A stretch of DNA of 64,000 nucleotides, from assembly GCA_907165275.2 (NCBI GenBank), contig OU015652.1:511001-575000 (forward strand), read 5' to 3'. Shown here piece after piece: positions 41,382 to 53,300 of the stretch; position 1 is the stretch's first letter, and each line of letters opens with the position of its first letter. The position numbers and the translations under genes are program-made. The DNA comes from Zygaena filipendulae (taxonomy: Eukaryota > Arthropoda > Insecta > Lepidoptera > Zygaenidae). The notes beneath the pieces were generated by a model that searched no databases, was not told the DNA's origin, and saw only the letters and a list, made by a program, of their open reading frames with translations.

Positions 41382-44300
41382 TCACGTGAGGCCGGCGCGC
41401 AGCTGGCACACGGCCGCGTACACCTTGACGGCGGGCCCGAGCCGCAGGCGCAGCCCCTGCGCCAGCTCCTCGCACGACGCCATCACCAGCTCGGCGCCCG
41501 TCAACTGCGCCTCCGCCGCCGCGAGCCCCGCGCCCGAGCCCGCCAAGCGGGTGATCAGAGACGCCACGTTCTTCTGCGGATTTCAGTTCGATACCGATTT
41601 CACATTCCGTACGCTCGACTAGAGTGATATCTAACAATTTAGGCGCGTGTATTATATTATGTGTTTCTTCAAAACACACAGCGTTGTTTGAAGAAGCAGT
41701 CGTGGGATTTTGCCAATATCTCAGTAAATAGTACGAACTTACCGACATTTTCCGCCTTTTATGCTCCCGCTCTTTACCTCAACAGCAGGGCGCCGGCTTG
41801 TCTTTGGCGCGGTGTCATCTGTCACTCATAGCGTCTAAAGATTTTGCCGCTAATGCATACAAAATCTTGCTTCCGCGAATTTATATAAAATTACATAATA
41901 ATACCAATGTTTTTTCGGAAATATTTGCATAAAAAGTGTTAATTAATGCTCAGAGCATAAGTTTATTGTGTTTATTACGAAAGAGTACGCGTAGTTTCGA
42001 AGAACTTGTGCCGACTGCCGTGAAATTGCAACGTGCCGGCACCGCTAATAAAGTACCTAAGTTGCTTCCAATTTGGAATTTGGGTTTAAAATCCTTTCGA
42101 ATTTCGCCTTCTCGGTACCTCTACCGTATAAAAATTAAGTCGATAAAAAATAAAAAGACCACGCTCTTCATCCTAGATGGAGAAGAGCGCTGCCTCGTCG
42201 CTGATTAACAAGCGATCTAAACTTAAATCGAGGATCGGATCCTCGAACTTTAAGTTTAAGTAACCAGGTAAGTCATATATCAGGTATATGACACCAGGAC
42301 TAGATCTCTCCTACCTACATCATCAACAAACGGTTGACAAAAAACAGAATTTTGAAATACAACTATAATTATAGCAAAGGCTTTTGTGGAAGTGCATGAG
42401 TTAGAAATTATTACCAAAAGCTTATATTGAAGGTCTAGGGCACTAAAATTCCTTTTGCAGTTTAAACTAAATACTGGTGAATGGCGATTCACTTTGAGGA
42501 AATACCTACAATCAGGTACTGCTTTACCAAAATTTGTCAAATTTAAAGTAATAAATGTCTCAATTGGGCATTGGGCTATCATCGGCCCCCAAGATGTTAA
42601 CAGCACTCACTAACTAGGTGGAAGAGGAGTTGCATGACAGGGCTACAATGTTAGAATCTATATTTCTTCCAACCTTCGAAGGACAGTGAATTTAATTTCT
42701 TACTGCTCGGTGACAAGTGAATCCAATGGAATCTTATTTTAGCTGGTATATATTTATTACAAGTTATAAAGTTTTCTGGTCTATCCTTTACAACCTGTTA
42801 GAAGACAACTTTGTGGAGTGTGCGTTCCTACATCCTTTTTGGAAAAGATACCTGTATAAAAATATAAATTACTATGTTTTTTGTAGAAACAAAGGTACCT
42901 ACATAAAGTAAAACAGTTTCTTTGTGTCACAATCCACCTGTTACCTACTAATCCAGATATTTTAATGTGGTAAAGGAGTTATGAAAATTCTTAACAGGTA
43001 TAATACCTATCTGTGATATTTTAGTTTATAAATATTAATTTTATACTTCTGTTGTTTTGTGTCAGTTAGACCGTTTCTTGTAAGTTGTGTTAAATAAAGT
43101 TAAAATAGGATTAAAATGCCTAAGGGTATAAGTTCAAAGAATAGAATCAGTTATATTATTAATTTTTTACTAGTCAATCTCACCAGTTCAGAAGGGTGAC
43201 TACATTGCCTTCAAATATTCCCAAAAAAGTTAGGTCAGGGCCAGCCTAAGCACTGGCATGTTACTACTGCAGTTGGCTCTAGTTTATCAAGGAGCTATGT
43301 GCTAATATTATGTAACACTACTAGTACTGCCACAAGTATAGACAGAGTGGTAACAAGACAAAGTCAGGTAACCTAGTTTCCTAGCAGAAACACAGCGGGT
43401 GTGTGTTGAAGGCTTTTACCTGTTTCCCTTAAAGAAGGATTTTTACCTGTCAGAAAGGGAATAATAAAAACTATATTAACATAAGAGGTAGGTCAGCAGA
43501 CCTAACAGAAGTTTTTTTGCTTACTCTAAATAAAATAGCCTACCTACTTGAAACATGAGGAGGGTAGAACGAATGAACGATCAGCTTACTAGCAGCACCT
43601 CTAAACCTAACCAGCAGCCTGGAGATGTGACAGATAAACTTGACTCTAGCTGCAGTTTACCTCTTGAAATGTTATAATGTAAAAATTGCAGTAATAGTGG
43701 CATCGTTGAATGCAAATCAGAAAAACAAACTGGTACCGGAATGGTGCCTGTTGCCCCAGGCCTCGGAGGCCATATTCCAAAAGTGGGGTATCTTACATGT
43801 GGACTTTTGTTTTGCTGCCTATAACAGACCCGTGCCGGAAGGGTGCATATTGCTACAAGGCCTCGGAGGCCAAGGCTCTAAAAGTGAGCCTTCTTGGACA
43901 TGAACCTTTGTGCCGCCTACAAAAAAAAAAAAAAAAAAAACCATAGCATGCCGGAAGGGCATATGTTGCCCCAGGCCTCGGAGGCCAGATTCAAAAGGTG
44001 GGGCGTCCCAGACGTGGACCTCAGTGCGTCAAATATGTCGGCCGTTGTGCGACAATACGTCACTTGGGACAAGTACAGGCAAGGGCACAGGACACACGGG
44101 CTGCGAAAATATTTCGGCTACACATTCTGTCCAAGATAAAAATTGTTACTAACCTAAGATCACTAGTAATGTCACTAGTAATTTAGATCAGGGTTGCACC
44201 ACTGACCACATTAAACACAGATGTTGACAGGTGGCCAACAGATGTGAAGGTGTAAAAACTGATACAACCAGTATCCTAGATTACCTACCTAACTACCTGA

Positions 44301-47300
44301 TGCATTTCCAGGAAGAAGATCCTCCCCAGATGTCGAACCTCCAGCTTCTAGCATGAGAGGGGGGGGGGGGCAGATAGGGTCTACAGTCACTAGTTTACAG
44401 ACAACTGACAAAGACAAAGAGCTGGAGGCAGGGCCACTTTTAGCTTGATTTCAGTTATCTTTTCTTTTTATAAATATATAAAATAAATAAATAAATAAAT
44501 AAATAAATCTTGTGCCTCAGGGTCAATTTATCGAACTGTATTCACCAAGATTTCAGGGCTATCCCTATTGTAGTACAGTTAATATTATACACATTGCGTT
44601 CCACTGTTTTAAAGAGATACTTTTAAAAAGGGTTCAAAATAACCACATTTGTTGTGGCATTAACTTAAGACTAGGGTGTATATGACCTTATACCTTTATT
44701 ACCCTATATTTGTGTAGTTTTTAATGGTTACTTTATTCCAGACTACCAGCTGTTCTCTGTGGTTTCAGTCTTGTGAACTTTGTGGCGAAGAATTGTACCA
44801 CAAGTATAATCTATACCACGAGTGCCACGATCCCAAGTACACATAAAGGCCAGGTACTGTGATTCTGCTCACATGAGTTTTAGAATACTGTAAATAACTT
44901 TTGGCCAAGATGAAAAGATAGTTTATCTGGAAAGAATTTAGGACCTAATAATTCTAAAAGTTACCAGGTGTACCAGGTTACATGTAATACAACTTTTCTC
45001 CATAAAGCAGTAGTAGGTACTCGAGTAAACTATCACACTGCAGAACGGTACCTACATCTATTTCTATAAATGACGAGATTAATGAATTAATCATGTACCT
45101 AGTCAAGAATTCTGATAGTTTTTATTTTACACAAACATGTACAAAGACATGGTTAAGTAATGTGTTAATGTTATAAATAAGATAAGGATGAACTTAATTC
45201 TGAATGAAAGCTCTTCCTAACTATGAGCAGAAGAAAAGATGAACAAAGTATTGTCATGGTATTGTAGACAAATCTTACTAAAAAGAAAACAAAGGATATA
45301 AAACATAAACAAGATTATGTACCTAAATATGATAAAGTCTGATCTGGGTAAATACTTACCTACATAATACATAGTCTATTTCAATTTAAAAGATCTACTA
45401 AAAATAATGAATTTAGTAATAACTAAATTACGATTCTAATATGGATAGTTAAAGTTATTTAAACCTATATAGATAAAAAAAAAAAAAAAATGATAATAAG
45501 TATTAATGATAATTTAAATATTATTTAAAAAAAGAAAAAATAAATTATAATAATAATAACTAAATAATAATATTAATAAATAATAAAAATAAAATAATAA
45601 ATAAGACAGCAGATGCAGTAAAGTAAAGTTAAAGAAATAATAGGATAAGATAATATACTTATTAACAAGGAGGAGACTGATTACTAAACCTACACATATA
45701 GGGGGTCACAGAGCCAGAATAATTTATTAAGCAAGACATAAAAGATTCAATTCTAGCCTCCACAGGCACTGTGTGACAAGGTATTCAGTCAAAGAAGTCT
45801 ACCACCCAAAGACAAGATGACTCAAAAGTGACTTAAACATTAGGGCAGAGAGATATCACCTGCCTTAGATTGAGAGGTTTAGATTCTTGATTATGAAGCT
45901 ACTTAAGTTTTTATCTGTGCTAACTGCTAAGCTACAGTCTTATTTGATTAGTTTATAAAACAAGTGCATACTTTTCCATTTCTGTAGAGTTTATCATTAT
46001 TATTATTTTGAACACAAGCAGATTCAGGGTTCAAAGGGGTGTGTTTCAGTATTAATGATTCAGATTTCAGAGAGCAAATTATATAGTTTTAACAGTATGA
46101 AGACAAATTCAAAAGAAAAACAGTGCTCACTATTGAAAATACACTTATCGTTAGTTGATAAGACAGCTGAGGGCTGAGAACACATGCCCAGTCTCAGATT
46201 ATAGAAATCAGAAGTTCTGAAGAGACTGAGTTACCAAGATTGATTATATCTTATCACAGGCATAATTAAACCAGCTAATCCAGGAAAATGTTGGTTAGAT
46301 AAAGACAATTTGAACTTATTTGCAGATCTTTTTCACAGTTTAAAAAGATGGTAAGTTGTCAGATAACTTCCTATATCGATTGTGTCCACACTTCAAACTG
46401 TCTTGGTATAGTACCAAGAATATCAAACCTTGTTAATTTCTGAATTCCTTTTGAATAATTGCTTCAAGAAGTTATTTTTATATGTAGTATTAGATTATGA
46501 TGGTAATTTTATTGCATAATTCATTAAGATTCTCAAATCTATTATGTAATGATATAAGTATATCATTGATATAGTGTAGTACATTCTTTTTAGAATATTC
46601 ATATACCTAACCATAATGTACTGTATGAAATAAATCACATAGCGTCTGCCTTCTTCAAATATTCAGACCTCTTTCACCAGCAGATAACAAACATGTCTTC
46701 AAACAACGCTGTGTGTTTTGAAGAAACACATAATAGAACTGTTTTGCATTCCAACAAAACAGATATTATGTGTATGAAAAAACACACAGCGTTGCAGTAG
46801 AATACTTGCTGGTAAGTTTGAAGACTTCTATGAGTGACAGATGACACCGCGCCAAAGACAAGCCGGCGCCCTGCTGTTGAGGTAAAGAGCGGGAGCATAA
46901 AAGGCGGAAAATGTCGGTAAGTTCGTACTATTTACTGAGATATTGGCAAAATCCCACGACTGCTTCTTCAAACAACGCTGTGTGTTTTTTCATACACATA
47001 ATATCTGTTTTGTTGGAATGCAAAACAGTTCTATTGCAGCAACATGTTGCGGGAGGTGTTTATTAATTCTAATAGAGATTTTTACGCAGAAATAATAATA
47101 AAGAATGATATCTAGTTATGAGAAGAAATATATCCGTGAAGAAAATTATTAGCCTGTAACACTGATTAATGTCCCAATGTCTCATTTTTAATAAGACTTA
47201 TTCAGTCTTTTTCTGAAGTAATAATTAAAAAACCGTTAATCAAAATTCTATTTTCTTAGTATTTAACTTTTGTTTCGACATTGTGTTTCAGAAACTTGGT

Positions 47301-50300
47301 TGGTTTTAAATAATGGAACACCCACCTGTGACCAGTCGGAGGGGTCGTGCGGCAGCTCCAGGTCGGCGATGTGGCGCGCCACGGCCGTGCGGGGCGCGCG
47401 CGGCGCCGCGGCGGCGGGGCGGGGCGGGGGCGGGACAGCGCGCGGGGGCGGGGGCGGGGCCGAGGACGCGCCCTCCCCCTCCGGCCCGGCGCCCGCGCCC
47501 GCCCCCGGCCCGCCCGCCTCGCTCGAGCCGCGCCAGCGCTTGCTGCCCGACGCGCTGTCGAGCGAGTCCTCGTCCGACAACTGCGTGAATACATTTTTTT
47601 TTTGATAAATTTTGAACATAATGGACAATATAATATCACTACACATTAATCGTGTCCGTTTATTTTAAAATCTTTCCAAAGCAAATGTTATGCTGAATTG
47701 GCTGGCCCATAATGAGGCTCTTTTTGACGTCAATAAAATTACAATTATTATGATAGCACCCATAAAATATCCTCCCTTCACCCTATCGTTTCTGAGTGAG
47801 TTTGTGAGTTGTGAGTTTCCCCTGTCTGCCCGAGTAATATAATTGTAACACAAAAAGTACATATCCCTAGCTAATAATTTTAAGTTTCAAAGTGGGTATA
47901 AATGCTAGCTAAGGACTTGTAATCCCAAGTTTGGAAGTATAATATGGCAGCAATGTCGGGTAAGATTCTACATTCTACAAATAAGCACAGAGAATAGAGA
48001 TTATAACGTCTTCATAACTCAAACATACCGCGTCGTTTCTGTTCACTTCTATAACCCTCTTGTGTTTGGGCGGCCGGCCCCGCGGTAGCCTGCGGAACAA
48101 AATGGTGAAAGCAGTAAATAATAGACCGTGTTAATCTGAATATTTAAAACTATATACGATCGGATAGTGAATATGCGCTTACTTCTCTTTAGGCGCTTCG
48201 CTATTATTGGGTGTGCTTGAATGCAACGGCCTCACCACTCGACCGAAGACTCTGAAAGGTTTATAATTATTAGTACTCAATAAACAAAAATGTATTCGGG
48301 AGACTCTTTAGCGCTCTCTATAATTTCACAAAACCCTACTTGGTGCCTGTTTATCTTGGCTATATACTAATATCATAAAGAGGTTTTGAGAGATTGTGAA
48401 GTTGTAGGGGTAATCTCTGTATCTATTAAACCGATTTTGAAAACTCTTTTGCCAATAGAAAGTCACGTTATTTGTGAGTGTCATTGGGGTACTTCTATGT
48501 CAAAAAGTGAGAACTTTTTTTGAAGTCTGTTAAGAACTAACAATAATAATTTTGTATCAAATCTTTGGATTTCAAAATTATAATAGATATAATTTTACCT
48601 GTAATAATCCACAGAGTTAGATCTACAACTTGACATTTTTTTATTTAGGTCACCAAACAATTGCACACAAAATTTTACTTAATCTAGCTTACAAAATAAT
48701 TATAATTTTATGTGCAACCAGCCTGCACCAGACGCAGACATTGGCGGAATTATTGTACTAGTCACAATTAAAAAAGTGAATGGATACAGTAAATGTGCGG
48801 GTACTGAGTAGGTGTGTACTGGGTATTAGGGTTTGCGTGTAACGGGTAGGTGAGCAGGTACCAGGCAAGTGTGCAGGTACCGGGTAGGTGTACAGGTACC
48901 TGCAGGTCGTCATGCAGGTACTGGGTAGAGGTGCAGTTACCGGGTATCGAGTAGGTGTGCGGATATCGGGTATAGGTGTGCGGGTACTGGGTAAGTGTGC
49001 GGGTACTGGGTAAGTGTGTGGGCACCGGGTAGGTGTGCAGGTACCGGGTAGTGTGGCAGGTGTAGGTGTGTGTGTGTGTGGGTGCCGGTACTGACTTGCG
49101 TTCCCTGGGCAGCGCGTGGTGGTCGGGGCGGGCGGCGCGCGCGGCCAGTCGGTCGGGCGGCGGCGCGGCGCGCGCGTACGGGCACGCGGTGGCGGCGGCG
49201 TGCTGCTTGTGCGCGCCGCCGCGCAGCGAGCCCAGCCCGCGGCAGCCGCGCACGCCGCACGGCCCGCGCACGCTCGCCTCCTCTGCGGCTGATCACGACA
49301 CAAACACACACGGCACATGATTATAACATACCTATTACGCTCGGTTAGCTGTGATTCCATCCGCGTTAGTATGGAAGTACCCGAAGAAACTTCTACTAAA
49401 CGATGAAACTATCTAGCTGCTTGAGATTTACGGGGTCACGTAGTTTTCGGAATTTGGTGTTTAGTCAGTGATAATATAGATAGGTTATATAATATAAAGA
49501 CCTAATCTGAAGTGAAACATAAAAACTTAACACAAGCACGTCCTCTTCTCTCGAACACGTAAAAGAACACCTTAGGAATGTATAATTTAAATGCTAATGA
49601 ATAGTCTAAAGTACCTATACGACCGTACAAAAATATATGCAATGATGCTCAGTGTTTATTTTTTAATCACGTTCTAATTTTAATTCATTAAAATGAACAA
49701 CCGTAAGTTAGCAAAGATGAGCGTCATCGTCTAATATTTTGTTAACATAGGTCTCATACTTTTGAGTCGCTCTCTCATCTTAAAAACGTGCGATCGTCCT
49801 GTGAACTGCTTCGTCTATCCTCTGTACAACTAACGTCTACCACGACCGGATTGGCGCAGTAGGTCATCGTACCTTCTCGCTAATCAAGAGGTTCCGCCTT
49901 CCGGGTTCGATTCCCGGTGGGAGGGGACTTGTATATGATGAACACAGGGTTCCACTTTGGTGTGTTTATAGATATATCAAAACCATATTACTATGCATGT
50001 TATGTAATAATAATATGTAGTATACACAATTATGTTGCTCGGTTTTCACGACACAAGCATATTCTATTTTAGTGTGGTGTCAAGTAGATAGATCTGTGTG
50101 TTGTGAAGTGTTATTATAAAAAAAACAAAATCGTTAGTCAGTGCTATACTGTAGTAGTTGTGCGGTGAACACTCACTGAGCGGCGGCTCCAGCGGGTGTC
50201 CGGTCTTGAGGCACCAGCCGACCGGGTGGATGTCGGGCGAGTCGTCGTCCAGCCAGTAGGACAGCTCGCTGGGCCAGCCGTCGAACGAGACGCGCACCTG

Positions 50301-53300
50301 GTGGCCCTTCAGCGCGCTTATCGTCGCCACGCGGATCAAGAACGGCACCTGATGACGACAACAATCCTTACTAATATTGTAAATGCGAAAGTGAGTTTGT
50401 TTGTTTGTAACACTTTCGAGACTTAACATAAGGATATAGGGTAATTTTTGTCCTGGAATTCCCGCGGAACTCCGAAATTACCGCGGGATTTGAAAAACGA
50501 ATAGAAAAACTTGATCCCGTTTTTAAAATAACTGAGACCAAACCAATCATAATATACTAGTTCAGTCTAGCGCATGAACCGACGCATTTTTTTCATTTGA
50601 TAACTTTGAAATGTCACGTTACACGCTCAGACCAAATAAAAACTAAAGACGGAACGCGTAGAACAAACAAGTGAAGCCAGGAAAAAGACACCACGCCGTG
50701 CACGTACACAGAAACACGCACACACTTACAAGAAAGAGATACCTGGGAATTGTGGCACTTTCATAAGCACCACATGCATACGCCGGCTACTACCGGCGGC
50801 TTCACTTCGTTGTTCGAGACGTTCCGTCTTTAGTTTTTATTTGGTCTGAGTTTACACGTAGCGTCTGTACCCTAGTCCATCGTAATAGCGAAAATATTTC
50901 AATGACTAGCTGTCCCCCGCGGTTTCACCCGCGGTAATTTCGGAGTTCCCGCGGGGTTCCAAGAGTGGGTGGAAAGAAAATGCTAATTGAAAAACGTCAA
51001 AAGTGACTGATTTTGGCACTTAGTGCTTAAACTGTTTGATACTAGCTGTTTCCCGCGGTTTCACCCGCGTTAGTTTCGGAGATAAAAGTACTTACTATCT
51101 TATTTTTTTTCTGTACCTACCCTTGACAACGTGTAGGTAGTGTGCAAAATTTAATGTAGTTACTTCCGCGTTAATTTCAAAGTTTCCGCGGGAGTTCCGG
51201 GATAAAAGTAGCCTATAGCCTATGTCCCTCTCTGTACCCCTGAAAACGTGATTAACCCTATTTTACATGTTCTCCTATCGATTGCCTTTTAAATGAAGTA
51301 TCTTAGAAGATAATATTATTTTTACAGCATCACCCCTAGCGACTATTTCAGTAAGTGGTTTCACCCGTGTAGTGGCGTTGAGCCCGGTATTTGTTGTTTC
51401 GGTCCTCCTACGCATCTCGATCCGATCTCGTTATTTTCTATGTCTGAAACGTGTACACGCTACAGGCGTATATTCGGTACTCACCCTCCGATCGACCACT
51501 TCCAGCTTCATGCCGACCTTGAACTGCACCGGGGGGCGCGTCTTGAAGGCGCGCGGCGGCGCCGCCGTCGAGCCCGTCTCCGACAGGTAGTTCTCCCATG
51601 TGAACGTGTCCGGGTCCTTGTAAACTGACACACATAAAACACGTTAAACGGTGAAGAAACAACGTATCTCTTTATCAGCAACGCCAAAATGGTACATGGT
51701 GCTATTTTCGTATTGAAATTTATTATGAAAGCCTTTTAGAGTCCGTCTCTAATGCACTATAGGAAATTTTACTATGGAAATGACAGGCATTGCCATTGCC
51801 ATAGAAAATTTTTCAATAGTGTTAGTAAAGACGGGCTCTAAAATGCGTCCATAGTAAATTTTAATACGAAACTTTCACCGTGTAGACTGTAGGCATTAGG
51901 CTGATAAAGTTAAAAATAAACAATTAGTGATGACGTCAATTTTAAGGATACTCTAGGTACTCCTTCTACTTATCAGTACACTGTCACAGTATCAGTACAG
52001 TGTCAGTACACTGGCTTGAATAGTGCACCTACTTATCCAAGACGCCTGTTGCCCCTTTGGAAACAAGAAGAAAAAGCAGTGACGCCATTTTGTTATTGCT
52101 GCATGGAGTCAAACGGAGAACAAAACAGTGGTGGTATGGGTACTACTACATATTCCTCCGCAGAAGACTAGCGTTGTACGACATAATTATGCCGAAATCT
52201 TAATAATTTTCACACCAATTTACTGTCACTATTGTAATCAGGTACTGCAAAACAAACCTTTTCATTATTATAACATACGGCTGCCTTACGGAAAAACAAA
52301 GTAATTGCAGAGGAATAAATTTTACAGGAGGAACAACAAACCGGAAATTGCTTTATTTAAATAAAGCTTCCATAGATTACCGATTTTCATAATTTTAATT
52401 TCTCTAAGACTAAAGCTTTTTGATGGTTGCTGCAGCTGAATAAATTCCACAGGAGCAAAAAACCAGAAATCGCTTTTTTTTTAAACAAACCTTCCGTATT
52501 TAAACGATTTTTTTAATTTTAATGCTACTTTATGCGTCAAAAGTGGCAATAATACAAAAAAAAACTCATTTGGAAAAAAATGTCAGTTGCTTTGTTTTTC
52601 CAGTTATTCTTCCTCAGAACAATAACAGTATTCTTCTGAGGTTTTTCCGTAGAGCAGTCGCATAGTGATCAATGACAGTTTAATGAGTATTGGGCTCTGC
52701 TCTGACATGTCAATGCAGTAATAGTTTAGTTAGCTCTATTTATTTTAATTTATTACATAGGTATAGTAAAACAGGATTTTTCTGTTTGTACTCTTTAAGA
52801 TGGCGGCTTGTTGAGTTAATCAAGTAGTAAATCCAAACATTTTATTTACCCTACGTTAAAATAGGTACAGTACAAGGCGTGAGCGCACTCTGTGTCCAAT
52901 CGGTATAGGTTGATGTGTGACATGATTGTGTATTGCGTTTAAACTTTAAAATTTCCTTGTTCGTGAATTTAAGAGTGTATCGAAGCAGGGCAATTTTAGT
53001 TTTATCTATACACATAAAATGCTTTGTCCTGAATGACTGATGGATCAACGCACAGCCTAAACCGCTGATCGTAAAGACCTGAAACTTGGAGGGTGTGTCC
53101 TATGTATGACGTAGGCATCCGATAAGAAAGGATTTTTGAAAATCAACCCCTTAAGGGGATGAAAAGGGGTTGCAAAGTTTGTGTGGAACAATTCCGCGGG
53201 AACTTCGAAATTATCGCGGGTGAAACCGCGCGGGACAGCTAGTTTAAAATAACATTCGTAGGTTGAAAAATGCTATAAAATCTTCGGAAATTCTTTATAA

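Noticed and set aside
41317..41748. 143-codon minus-strand frame starting MSVSSYY
   Set aside because: It reads through a GTAAGT donor and enters the SAM exon in the wrong phase, giving Arg/Ala-rich shadow sequence.
49066..49348. Plus-strand Arg/Ala-rich frames
   Set aside because: Shadows of the GC-rich l(3)mbt finger exon.
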